Assembly (NCBI RefSeq): GCF_021018805.1 | Contig: NC_086283.1 | Location: 56,782,705-56,846,704 of the forward strand | Origin: Prinia subflava | Taxonomy: Eukaryota; Chordata; Aves; Passeriformes; Cisticolidae | Direction of reading: 5' to 3' | DNA length: 64,000 nucleotides | In this document: one piece after another, positions 10,111-21,544 of the stretch | How positions within the stretch are numbered: position 1 is the first letter of the stretch | How the letters are laid out: each line of letters begins with the position of its first letter | The notes under the pieces: model-generated | Told to the model about the DNA's origin: nothing | Database searches by the model: none | The model's input: the letters and a program-made list of their open reading frames with translations, nothing else | Program-made: the position numbers and the translations under genes

Positions 10111-13100
10111 TCTTAATACACATGCAGAGAAAACTACTCCAAAATATTTTCTCTAAAATACTGATTATTATCCTTTTTAGTTTATCCTATTTTTTTGAAG
10201 GAAACAGCATACAGTTCCTGAGTTTCATGTGACAAATATAATGCAAACATGTTTTGAAAAGACAAATGTTGTCCTAGCTGAACTTTCCATTCTCTTGCAC
10301 TGTTTTGAGAATGAACTAAAGAGCTTCAGATCACAGGAACAAACAAAAAGAGTGGTGGCAGAGTAACAGTTGTATTTCAGGTAAAGCTGTTTAGCACATC
10401 TTCTTGAGGTACAAGCCCCTAGTCTCATAAACTAAAACTACAGAGGGAATAGCTGCACAGAAGGAAAATAAAACATAGCCAGGGAAGCTTGAAATATGCA
10501 GTGTAACTTGGCAGGGCTTATTTGTTTGTCTTTTATTGGTGGGTAATCTCTCAATTACTAGAATGTACTTTCTATCTCCAGCTGTGTCTAACCTTGTTTT
10601 GGCGTGACCTTAATTAACATAGTTAATTACACAGTTCTGAGTTGAAGTTAAGTACTTAGGTCACATTCAACCCCTATCTTCACTTTCACCTCATGAATAC
10701 ATTATCAGGGCGATAAAATTTCTTTGACCATAAATACAACTTTTATTTGCATGCTTTCTCTTAATAAAATTAATTTGGTATTTGTATATTTATCTCATTT
10801 GAAGCTGTATTTATAGTAAATTGATTCTTCTTTCATGTCTGTTTCTGGTTATTCTTTTGTTATCAGATACTGCTGTATTTTTGGCATGTGAATTAAAAGT
10901 CAAGCACAATTTTCAGTTTATTCATTAGGGATGCTTTAGCAGAAAAGATGGTCAGGAGGAAAAGAGGGTATTTTGGTATGTTAAATGTGAAGAATGGTCT
11001 ATTGCCTTAGTCCATTCATGAAAGGTGCAGGCAGCATTCAGCTTCTGAGGTAAGTTCTTGTGGAGTTGACGTATTGATATCTAACACTCATTCAAGGCCA
11101 GGTAGGCTGACCTGATGATGAAATTAGGGCTGCTGATTTAATTTGTAATGAATCAGGGTCTGGGTGTTATCCCATGCTCCAGGGGAAGCTTGTCACCTGA
11201 TTTCATAGCAATTTTAAACTCTGCTTTAGGCTAATGGAGAAGCGTGTCATCCTGACATCCTGACAACCCTTTGCAGGCTGTCCCTTTTCACATACCCTGT
11301 TTTTTCTAGGTACTGGTCCACAGGCACCATGTCTTGGCAGTACTTTTAACATTTATTACCAAGATGTTGCCTTAAAGCTCGTCACAATCTGGTGCAATTA
11401 AAGGGTTGGATCCTCCTGTCATTCAGCTCTGTGGGAAGTGTGATATTTCCTCGTTTCGCACTAAGCTTAGTCATTCCTTAGACAGACAGAGAAAAGGGAC
11501 ATATGTTCAGCTCTCTGTACCTGAGACAGCAGCCAGGGCTCCTCAGAGTCAGAGGGACAGATGGGCTCAGTCTCTGATGCTCTATTCTGTCCTCTGAATG
11601 AGCTGACTGTCTGCAGTATACGCTTTGGGATTGGAGAGCAGGACATAAGCCACTATTGAGTCCAGCCTACTGTAGCCATTATTGTGTTTTCTTGCTTGTG
11701 CATGGAGACAAAGAGCCTAAACTGTTGAGAATTGCAACATTAGATTAGCTCCTCCAACTCCAATCATTAAATTTTTATTTATTTCTCTGTCCCTGCTCAG
11801 AAGCCTGGCCAAAAAAAAGGAGTGCCAGTGCACTATGTTTTCTCCCTGTACTAATATATCTATGAAAGTACAAAGGAAAGGCACATCATGGTGAACAGTT
11901 TCAGGGTTAAATCTTCCAGCATTTTCCGTTTTCTTTGCTAAGGGCTGCTATGTAATGCACTATGGGTCCTCCTTAGGAGTACTCCTGAGGTGTGGTATGT
12001 CCCCACTGTGTTCTGTGTGCACAAGGCAGAGTTCTGCTGCCTGAACGACCACATCCTTAGATTTTCTCTGTTGGCAGAATATTGGTCAGTGTTGTTGGGA
12101 CCAGGCTCCATATGAGTGCAGATCTTTGAGCCTACCTCTTTCTAAATGTCTTCTTAAAACCGCTATAGTGAAATGCAGCTTTAATAAGCGATGTGGCAAT
12201 CGTTGGGTTTTTAAGTTGGGTTTTGGAAGAGATTTGTGTCAGTTTTGAAGGGTGGCTACAAATATCATGCTTAATGACTGTGGTGTACAAATGGTAATAT
12301 AAAGCTGTGACTGAATGCAGACAGCTCTCACAAGAGAAATGAACCAAAACCTCTTGAAGCTGTCTGAGAATCCCAGTATTTAGTATTGCTGACAGATACA
12401 GCTGCCCCTGAGGAGACAGAACTCAAAGCCTTGTTCAGAAACATTGACCAAGTGATTACAGAACATATCCTTGGATGAGACTACCCTATATACACGTAAA
12501 ACATTTATTACTGCTGCTATATGTTTAAAGATTGAAAGGCATTTGTCAATGGTGGTATAAAACTTTTAAGCTACAGACAGTATTATTATTCAGGATGGAG
12601 GGATTTTTGTGAAATTCTCACACCTGTCTTAGAGGTTTGATTATAAGTGTCATTATAAGTGTTCCAACTCACAAAATTACCCTGCTCTAAATCTCATCAG
12701 AGATTTTAAATAGATGACTTCTGAAACAGTTGCTGTTTTGTTGTCATAACTCATTATCCAGAGACGTGCACAGCATATGGCTCTGCCAGATTTGTCATAG
12801 ACTTTAGGTATTTATGAGGGTCAGACCTCCAATATCTGTATTTATATTTTTAAACTTACCCTTCTTTCTTTTTCCTCAAACTTTTGAAGCCAATGGGACT
12901 CTACTTTTCACTTTTTGAAATACCTAATAAATGCATATGCTACAAAAAATATTAACCTGGTTTCAATGCTGTGACTAGGTAGTATAACTTACCCAAAAAT
13001 AATAAACTGAGAAAATGATGGGAATGTCCATTATTTTAGGATGGTCAATGAGCCTATTAGGAAACAGTTCAAAAGAGGAAAGGTGGAGGAGGTTGACTCA

Positions 13101-15978
13101 GTTTAGTTCTACATGAGTCTTGCTTACCCAAGCTAGAAATAATTGACAGCAGCGGTTCCATCTTGTTCTCGTGATCTCACAGCCAGAAAGAAAACCTCAG
13201 GCTCTGTTGCTTCCATCGCACTATGTGGACTCCTGTGACTTTTCAGAAGTTGCCTGCAGAGGAAGTCTGCCTCAAGGCAGAGTGGCCTTGAGAAGCCTGG
13301 CAGAATCCACTCAGAAAATGATGACTGCAGAAAGAACAAGCACATCTCTCTCATCTTGGGCCTGGTCTCTGACAACTCGTGATCTATTTGATGCATGCTT
13401 CTTGCAGTGGATATGTGGCTGGACTTCTCCCAAGCATGTTTCTGAGCTTAGGGAGAGGATGATTTAAAGTCAGAATATCTAAATTAGTGCTGAGTATTCA
13501 TTGCTACATGATGCGGTTTATATCAGTGGGACTTCACATGTGAAAGCAGTTTGATGTGTCATTAGATGTTTCTGTTGCAAAAAATATTTGCAATTAAGAG
13601 ACCAGATTTCCAAGTTCTTTTTCCCAGCAACTCTGCAAGGTCTTAGTTCAGAATAATTTTGAATCCTCAAAATTTCCCTTACAGATACCCAAAATGTTTG
13701 GTTGTTTAAGAAGTGAAGGAGGATTTTATCAGAAATATTTTATGTTATCAAAAGTACCTCTATGAAAGATGTGTGCTAACATTTCTAGTGAAAATGTTTC
13801 TGTTGTGTGTGATATTAAGAAAGTCAACCTTTGTCTTGTTTAATTATGAAAAACGCTGTTAGGAAATACTCAGACTATGTGGATCTTGTTACCATGGATG
13901 GTGGTTTATACCTGGGATTCCCAGCCATGGAAAACCAGTTATCTCAAAGCTGGCAGCCACACAGGCAGCTGGTCGTCAGAAAACACAGAGCTGGTGCAGC
14001 TCATGTGCTAATGGTATCCGGACTCAAACAGAAGGGACCATTCCTGTGCGCTGCTTGCAGACTGGAATGATCTAATTTTCACAGTCCATAAGCATCAGCT
14101 GAAAAATATAGCCAGTGGATAAGCCCTCTGCAACTTATAATCACTTGTCTGCCTCAAATTCAGTGGGAAGAAAAAAAAAAAAAGACAGCAAATGTCCTCA
14201 CACCTTCTAAAGGAGTAGAGTGTCTGAAAATTTGACTGAATCACTAACATGGTAGAAGCAGCCAAAAGAGCTAGTGAGAAAGTGAATTGACTCATGTATT
14301 TGTTTGGAGACCTTGCAGCCTGGCAGGGAGGCTCCGGTACTGCCCTGGCCTGCAGACCTGGGTGGCTTCACAAAGCAGTCAGGGCTGCAGCCCAGCAGGG
14401 ACTGAGAGCAGCCCTCTGGGAACCGAGTTGTTGTCCCTGGCGCTGAAACACCCAGGCTCTTTGCAGACTGGGCTGTGGGTAAGGGCACTTACCAAGGGAA
14501 ACCTTGTGCCATGGCCTCCCCTTGAAAGTTGTCATGTCCCACTGGGATACAGTTTGATTCTATTGCTGTTTCTGAGCCACATTGGCTGAGTGTTTCCCTG
14601 CCGTAGTTGTCTGACACAAAATGAATATAATTCAGTGATTACTACAGTTACTTAAGATGCTTAGAGCCTAGAGAAGGAAAATTAAGGGGTGAAGATATTT
14701 CATTTCAGAAGATTTATAGCTCTTTTTTCTCTCTCTATTTTTCTACCGTATGAAGAAAAGAAAAAGCAGGGGAGAGTCTAGCTCAGGCTGTGATAAAGAG
14801 GTGTTTGTTTCCTCACCTAGCAATGTTGATTAAGTTGGAGACAGGGAAGTGTATTTATTTCCACACTGCTGTTCCAAATCAGTGCCAGCTTGCAGAGGAA
14901 TGGACTCTGATAGATTCCTGTAACACTGTAACACACAAGTGTTATAGTAGTTCTGTAGCCTTTTCTGTTGAAAAATCATCACCATGGTGAATGTTTTTCA
15001 TTGGCAGAAGAAATAGGCAAGTACTCTCCTGTGTTGTGAGGCCAGATAGGCTGAAGTAGAAATTGCTAGACTTAGAGTAAAGAGGATTCAGCTATTTGGA
15101 CCAAAATGCTGCAGCTATGTAGTGCAGGCTACAGGGTGCTACGTGCTGGACAGTGATGTGTGTCCCTTGACTAAGCTCTGTGAGCACCTGCTAAACTTCA
15201 AACTGTATGTGGAAATACTGTCATTCAAAACAAAAGTCTGTTCTGATCTCTACTGGATTTGGAGTTTAATTTACTTCAGTAAGGAATAGCAGGATTAGAT
15301 CTTTCAAAACCCATTGTACTTAAATCCTGAACATTGTTAGTAAAATTCTTTTATTTTTCCCCCATTCACTCAGTTGGGTTGGATGTTTGCATTACTTCAC
15401 ACTTGAGCTGGTGAAGTCCAGTTGCTGTTGAGCCTGTGTTCTTCCCTAAAGAAAGATGTTTTTGAAGACATGTCTTTTTAAAGCACTGACCTGACATAGC
15501 TCTGCAGTTGTAGACAATTCTCAGTAAAAATCATACTGATCATGGAACTAGGTTTTTTTTTTCTTTATTAATACATTTATTTGAAAGTTATTTTCCCTTG
15601 GAACTGGACAAATAAAATTTTATGAGCCGAATTTTTCTTAGAAGGAGCAAAAATTTCAAAGAGGTTTTGGAAGTGATCTATATTAAAACAAAGAGATTTA
15701 ATTAGGGCTAACCATTCAGAACATAACCAATTTTCAGCAAAATTACATTTCTTTTGTATTTTCTTTACCTATTTATCTTCCTTATCCAGAAAGTTGAATA
15801 GAAACTAAAGGCCCTCTAGAAAAATATGAAGCATGGTAGAGAATGATCTGAAAATTGTCAGCACTGTAATGTTAAAAAGCAAAGGAAGTATGGTGTAAGC
15901 TATAGAACAAATACAGAATTTATGGAGAGGTTTGAAAAAGCGGGAAGCTGCTGGAGATTAAGTTTCTCTATAACCAAG
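10111..15978. other. Unique AT-rich sequence, no gene seen
   Basis: Almost 6 kb with no recognisable transposon. It contains an A-run at 14170-14183 and a locally G+C-richer patch at about 14310-14530 that is open for about 90-100 codons on both strands. The remaining open frames are under 100 codons and match nothing I know. No tRNA-like cloverleaf or splice-bounded exon was recognised. Confidence 0.55.
15974..15978. repeat. Target-site duplication CCAAG, left
   Basis: CCAAG immediately before the LTR start TGTCATGG is repeated at 17349-17353 directly after the LTR end. A 5-bp duplication is what ERVL-type integrases usually make. Confidence 0.85.
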
Positions 15979-16114
15979 TGTCATGGGTTGGCACTGGCCA
16001 GATGTTAATGCACCCATGAATATATGTTTTTTTTCTAACAACTCTTGTGGGATGTGATCAGGAACAGAGCAGAGCAGGCTTAAATCTTGAAAACAAAAAA
16101 AAACCCACCAAAAC

Positions 16115-16120
16115 TTTATT
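16115..16120 (-). terminator. AATAAA polyadenylation signal of the LTR
   Basis: TTTATT on the plus strand is AATAAA in the LTR's own orientation, about 360 bases downstream of the TATA-like box. It would mark the end of R. Confidence 0.6.
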
Positions 16121-16476
16121 AATTACATAAGAACAGGGACAGAAATACTCTTAAACACACACAGAGACAGAAATAAAAACTTCTTAGAACATTTCTTCTC
16201 CCAGTTTCTACCTCCCTACCCATCACTTTTCACAGACCAACCTTTGGGTTTTAGATCAAACAATCACCACTCAAAAAAAACCTAATCTTCAATTCAGCAA
16301 GGGAGAGAGAAGTCTCTCTGGCACCACAGACTGTTCTCCAGAACACACAGGTCTACTCCTTATGTGTTCTCATGTCACCCATGGCACCGCCCAGAGAATT
16401 CTGCCAGGGTGACTCTCTCTTTTTCCTATGTCTAGCGCTCTCACCGCTGTCTCATAGGCCAAAACTACATACAGGG

Positions 16477-16485
16477 CTTTTTAAG
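16477..16485 (-). promoter_or_regulatory. TATA-like box of the LTR
   Basis: CTTAAAAAG on the minus strand, placed between the CpG-rich U3 and the AATAAA signal. The position fits a core promoter; activity is inferred, not shown. Confidence 0.5.
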
Positions 16486-16927
16486 GATGCTGCATGCCGA
16501 GCTCTCCCCTTTTTACCCAGGGGCCGGGGTTCCAGGAGCAGGTCTGCCCTGAGGGCAGAGGGCACCACCTCACCCTCCCCCTCTTTTCTCTGCTCGCTCC
16601 ACTCTTCAAGTGCCAGTCACTGTAGCAAAAGCAAGGGCAGCTGCATCCACCCAAAAATGCAGTTTATGTTCAAAAGAGACTTAAGTTCAGTCCATGGCTG
16701 ACATTATGCAAGAGAAGTCCAGCTCAGAAGGCTACTCCTCTCATTCTTCCATCGGGTTCCTTCCAATCATGCTTTATCATCTCAGTCTCAGGCCGCTTCC
16801 CTCTCTCCGAAACCACCAGTCATGAGAATCAATGTCCAAGAAAAGTTTCTTTCTGCTACACAAGGGTTAACAGTTTTTTTTTTCTCGGCAGGGTGCAGGC
16901 TCAGGCACTCCCAGGCTCCACAACTCC

Positions 16928-16933
16928 CACGTG
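16928..16933. promoter_or_regulatory. CACGTG E-box in LTR U3 (first)
   Basis: A palindromic CACGTG, the canonical binding site for MYC/USF-type bHLH factors, in the CpG-rich part of the LTR. A second copy lies at 17099-17104. Confidence 0.45.
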
Positions 16934-17098
16934 GTTGGGCACCTTCTCCCGGAGTTTGGGGGGGGGCGGGGAGGTGAGCACACACAGAAAGCACTTCCAC
17001 AGTTTTCCACCCCTCCATCCTGGACGGGGCAGCTCAGTTCCAGTCCTGTCCCCTCTCTTCTCCCCCCCCCCCGGGGGCTCCGGCTTACCTGAGCCGAC

Positions 17099-17104
17099 CA
17101 CGTG
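17099..17104. promoter_or_regulatory. CACGTG E-box in LTR U3 (second)
   Basis: Second perfect CACGTG, 171 bases from the first, upstream of it in the LTR's own orientation. Confidence 0.45.
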
Positions 17105-17292
17105 TTTCCCCTCCCCCACCCAGCCTCCTGGCTGGGCAGGGGAAGGAGGCCGGAGACGTCTCTCTGCTGAAACCGGGATCTGAAAAAGAGGCCGAACCCC
17201 CTAGACTCCTGCTTTTAACTCTTTGTGTCCTCAGAGGCGTGTCCAAACCTCTGAGTAACCAATTTAAGTGCCAGCAGAAAAGCTGATTACTG

Positions 17293-17297
17293 ATTGG
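17293..17297 (-). promoter_or_regulatory. CCAAT box in LTR U3
   Basis: ATTGG on the plus strand is CCAAT in the LTR orientation, close to the U3 start. It is consistent with a minus-strand promoter. Confidence 0.4.
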
Positions 17298-17348
17298 ACT
17301 GCCCACATCCCCCTAGAAAAAAAATTCACCTCCCTTGCAACCACGACA

Positions 17349-17353
17349 CCAAG
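17349..17353. repeat. Target-site duplication CCAAG, right
   Basis: Right partner of the CCAAG at 15974-15978. Confidence 0.85.
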
Positions 17354-19311
17354 TTCCTGGTAAGGCCTATTAAGAAACTCACTGAGGGAGCTGAGTGTGG
17401 TTGGAAAATCACTGCTTGTTGCTCTCCCTGGGTTGTCTCCAGTTCAGAACACATTTCCTGAACTTGTGAGGTCTATGCTCTGTACCCTGACCCACAGGAC
17501 TGCTCGGTCTCCATTTCCTGTTCTGTTGCCTTTCTGGATTCAAAAGGACCCATGAAGGAAACACAGAACACATGGGACTCCAGGGCATTCAGTTGCTAGC
17601 CTGCTTTCCCTCTTTTGCTTAGAAAAGATTCAGACTGAAAGGATAGCTCCTAAGCTCTTGGGGTTGTTTGGAAATACAAGTGCTGGTTTTCTTGTTTTAC
17701 TTTTTACTCTAACACCTTCAGATCACACAGAATTTCCAAGAGTTTACTTTTGTTCGGTTGAAAAGCAGAATTTGAGCTTCAAATTGCCTCTGAGCCAGAG
17801 ATACTTGGTTGCAGAAAAATCTGCTTAACATCTTGTCCGCTGGAATGGAAAGTGAGACTATTTTCCCTGAAATCAGCTTTGCTTATTATTTTGGCCAGTG
17901 GAAAATGGTCAAACAAACATAGTAGCATTTCCTCTCGTTTTGCACAGAATGGAATTAGCAAGAAAAGTTCAGAGCAAGGAAGAGTCTCTGACTTGGGGCC
18001 CATTTTGCTTTCTTCATTCCACCTTTTTTAGGTTGGAGTGCAGTTGATCCAGTATCTTGTGTTTATGTGGTTTTTTAAAGACAAGAATACACTTCTATTT
18101 ATCCTTAAGTGTGCTTTCATGCAGTTTGGATGCTCTGATTTTTTTGGTCCATGCTGCAGGACAGGGAGCCAAGTTTGCATTCCACAGTAAAATAGTCTCC
18201 TGCAGCTTTTGCTAAACATTGCTCATATCCTGAACACCTTTCTTCCACCACATACTATTCTTAGTATCATTGTTCCGTGATAACATCCCCTTACATTAGC
18301 CATTTTCTCACTGGGGAAAGCACAACAGGGTGATCTGAATGCCTAGGATGAGTTTCCTCATGGATATAGATGTCCCCAGGTGCATCCTTTCTGCACGGGA
18401 AAGCTTTGCAGGGAGCATGCTGCTCCAGTCCATTCTGCAGTCACAAAGTGTGGGTGGAGATGGCTGGTGACAGTAGGCAGGTCTTCTCTTCCTTGAGGTG
18501 AAGGAATAGGTACTTTTCCCAGGGCTCAGTATCTGATAACTTGCATTATGGGAAGGGATAACTACTGTGCGGAGAGGTGAAATAGGGGTGACCTTTTTGT
18601 TTGCATTGGCACAATTCAGCCAGATTGACGAATAGTTGTCAAACAGCCCACCTGTATAAAACATGCTTATAGCATTTTCCATCTAATTTTCACCCCTACA
18701 CAGAAACTAGGAACCTCAGAGTCCTTGTGTATGTAACACAATCTGGGAGAGGAAGGATCTAATGCATGAAAGGTAGTTCTCACAGCAGTGGGTTACACAC
18801 AGAGAAAATACTAGGGTGCAATGGCCCACCAGCTGGAAAGCAGTAGGTTACCTGCTGAGAGAGGGCTGCAGGCAGGAGTTCACAGAGAGAATGTGGATAG
18901 AATTGCACTTGTCATCTCTAAAGACACTACAGTCCTGTTAGCAAAACCTGGAAGGAGGCCTTCAATAGAAAAAGGAGTGAAGATTACACTGCTGATGAAA
19001 AGCTAATAGACACACCTCTGCATTAGAGAATATGTACAGTAAAAAACCAGTTTTCTGTATAATGAGAAAATGAACTGATGGGACTCCAGCCCTACTACCT
19101 TTTCCCAACTTTGTCATGTTTCAAAGCTACCAAAATGTTGTGAAGCTGGTTTTAAGCCACTTAGAGATCAAGGGCAGAGAAAAGTTTAGAAATGTGAAGA
19201 TTTTAATACTGTTTTAATGCTTGTAGAGTGTAGTACAGTTTGCATTTCCAACTACATCATGGTAACCATGTTTAATAGAGAAATAAATAAACCAATTGTT
19301 TTATTTCCTAA
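17354..19311. other. Unique sequence, no gene seen
   Basis: No transposon or gene was recognised. The longest frame is a 124-codon minus-strand one at 18308-18682. It has no family resemblance and no splice context that I can defend, so it is not called. Confidence 0.5.
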
Positions 19312-19687
19312 TGGAAGCATGGAATAGGTGAGGTTGGAAGGGACTACAGTGGGACATCTGGTCCAACCTCCCTGCTTGAGCTGGATCATCCTAGATCATG
19401 TGGCACTGGGCTGTGTCTGGAGGTTTCTTGAATATGTCCAGTGAGGGAGACTTCACGTCTGAGCAGCCTGTTCCAGTACTCATTCACACAATAAAGAAGT
19501 TTTTCTCCAAGTTCAGTGAAACTTCCTGTGCATCAGTTTGAGAAGAACCTGGCTCTGAGAGCTCTGAGAGCTTTCCTTCAGATACTGACAGACTGAGGTC
19601 CCCTCAGTTGTTTCTACTCTAAGATGAACAGGCCCAGCTCCCTGAACCTTTCCTCATAAAAAAGATGCTTCAGCCCCCTCATCATCT

Positions 19688-20380
19688 TTATTGCCCTCCA
19701 CTGGACCTGCTCCATGTCTCTCTTGTCCTGAGGAGCCCGGAACTGGACACAGCACTCCAGATGTGCCTCACCAGGATTGAGCAGAGGGACAGGATCACCT
19801 TCCTCAATCTGCTGGCAATGCTCTTCCTAATGCACCCCAAGATCCCATTGACCTTCTTGGCCCCCAGGACACACTGCTGGTTCATGGACAGCGTATTGTC
19901 CACCAGGTCCTTCTCCACAGAGCTGCTTTCCAGCAGGTCACCGCCAGCTTGTGCTGGTTGTTCCTCCCCAGGAGCAGGATCATGCATTTGGCTCTGTTGA
20001 ATTTCAGATGTTTCTTCTCCTCCCATCCCTTCAGCTGGTCAAGATCCTGCTGAAGGGCTGCACATCCCTCTGGGGTATTGGCCCCTCTGAACTTTGTGTC
20101 ATCAGTGAACAGCTGGGGAGGCATCTGCCCGTTGGTCCAAGTCACTGGTGAATAAGTTAACACTGGGCCCAGTATGGATCCATGGGGTATACCACAAGTG
20201 GCAGGCCTCCAACTTGACCCTGTGCCATTAATCAAGGTTCTCTGGGATCTGCTATTCAGCCGGGTCTCCATCCCTCTCACTTTCCACTCATCAAATCGTC
20301 CTGAGTCTGCTTACAAGGATGTTGGATGAAACAATGTCTAGTGCCTCGCTGAAGTCAAGATGTATCATTTTTCAGTACTG
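19688..20380 (-). pseudogene. CR1 ORF2 reverse-transcriptase remnant (palm to C-terminus)
   Basis: Minus-strand remnant of CR1 reverse transcriptase. Reading leftward from about 20370 it shows a degraded motif A ('HLDFSEALDIVSSNILVSRL'), 'ETRLNSRSQRTLINGTGSSW', a motif B-like 'RPATCGIPHGSILGPVL', then the catalytic box as F-T-D-D (aspartate codons at 20098-20103) followed by 'NTPEGCAALQQDLDQLKGWE' and, in another frame, '[19 protein letters not shown]'. The block between VLGPVLFN and FADD is scrambled, and there are frame changes. Of the copies in this window this one alone keeps both catalytic aspartates, but it lacks the enzyme's N-terminal part and cannot be active. Confidence 0.88.
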
Positions 20381-20482
20381 AGGAAATAACCCTTGAATAT
20401 CAACCAGCTCTCTTGGGCATCTCTTCCCTGCACAGCCTGTTCCTATGGGATACTTCCAAGGAGATCCCTAGAGAGGCTAACA

Positions 20483-21152
20483 TTAGCTCTCCTGAAGTCC
20501 ATGATTGCTTGTTGTCCTGCTTCCTCTTTGCCCAACACTGAACTCCGCAATCTCACAGTCACTACAGCTGAGGCTGCCCCCAACTTTCACATCTCCAACA
20601 AGGCCTCCCTCGTTTGTTGTTATGAAGGCGAGCAGCAAATCACTCCCCGAGCAGCACAGCATTCCTTGTGGCATCCTCTGCTACCTCTGTTGGAACGTTG
20701 TCATCAATGCTTTCCAGGAACCTCCTGGATTGTTTGTGCTTTGTTGTGTTGCTTCTCCAGCAGATGTCAGGGGAGTTAAAGTCCCCCACAAGAATGTGTA
20801 ACATAGAGGCTGCTTCAAGCTGCCTGTAGAAGTCCTCATCCATTTTTTCCTGATCAGGTGGCCTGTAGCAAACACCCACAACAATGTCACCCTGTCTGCC
20901 CTTTAATTCTGACCCATAAGCTCTCAATTCTCTCATCATCCACCCAAGACAGAGCTCAATACATCCCAAGAGTTTCCTCACATAGAGGGAAGCTCCACCA
21001 ATGCATCTTCCTGGTCTGTCTTTCCTCAGCAACGTGTCCTTCATGACAACATTCCAGTCATGTGAGGTGTCCCACAGTATCTCTATAGCTGCAGTAAGAT
21101 CAAAGCCCTTTGACTGCACACAGATATCTAGTTCCTCCTGTTTGTTCCCCAT
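20483..21152 (-). pseudogene. CR1 ORF2 APE-type endonuclease remnant
   Basis: Minus-strand remnant of the apurinic/apyrimidinic-type endonuclease domain that nicks target DNA for CR1 priming. From 21152 it reads 'MGNKQEELDICVQSKGFDL', then 'WDTSHDWNVVMKD', 'RKDRPGR', 'GDIVVGVCYRPPDQE', and 'LVGDFNSPDICW' (the GDFN active-site motif is intact). After a frameshift near 20640-20680 it continues 'EGGLVGDVKVGGSLSCSDCE'. The family ends here with an SDH motif whose histidine is catalytic; in this copy that residue is cysteine (codon 20555-20557). The acidic residue of the 'TETWWD' block survives as E in 'IEILWD'. One frame is open for 170 codons, unusually long for a fossil in this window. Confidence 0.9.
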
Positions 21153-21544
21153 ACTGCATTCACAGATGTGCAGGCACTTTATGGAAGTATTTAACTGTGT
21201 CAGTGTCCCAGTGGGGGTAAAAAGGGACCACCCATAGTCCTGTCTTGCAGTTACATTTTCAGCTGCTTGTGCTCACTTGTGATAGCCCCTCTTAAGCCTT
21301 CTTTTGCCACTTGGCAGGTTGCTATAGTTCTCCCCTTCGCACACCTTATCTCTGTCAAGCCTGGCTATGTCCACCTCCACCTCCAAATCTAATTTAATGC
21401 TCTCTCAATGAGTCCTGCTAAATCCTGAGCTAAGACTCCCTCCTTAGGGCAGGTGGACCCCATTTATTGCCAGCAGGCTCAGAGTCATATAAACTGACCT
21501 GTGTTAAAATTCGGACACTCAGAATTCTGCTGGTAATACCAGTT

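Larger units (their letters stand above)
15979..17348 (-). mobile_element. Large ERV solo LTR, 1370 bp, ERVL-like
   Basis: A complete LTR with TG...CA ends (TGTCATGGGTTGGCACTGG at the left, ...CCACGACA at the right) and imperfect inverted termini TGTCRTGG. The 5-bp duplication CCAAG flanks it precisely. Read on the minus strand it has a CCAAT box near the U3 start (17293-17297), a G+C- and CpG-rich U3 (about 16500-17200), a TATA-like CTTAAAAAG (16477-16485) and an AATAAA signal (16115-16120). The terminus resembles a family common in passerine genomes whose ends read TGTCRTGG with 'cactggccagatg'. No internal retroviral genes flank it, so the provirus was lost by LTR-LTR recombination. Edges are exact because of the duplication; the family name needs a repeat library. 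Confidence 0.9.

Noticed and set aside
13133..13467. Overlapping 87- and 98-codon frames on opposite strands
   Set aside because: No recognisable motif and no conserved splice sites; mutual overlap suggests base-composition effects.
18308..18682. 124-codon minus-strand frame as a gene
   Set aside because: No known domain and no defensible splice or promoter context; such lengths are expected by chance in 64 kb.
19665..21237. Plus-strand open frames of 60-130 codons across the long CR1
   Set aside because: They are antisense shadows of the CR1 ORF2 remnants on the minus strand.
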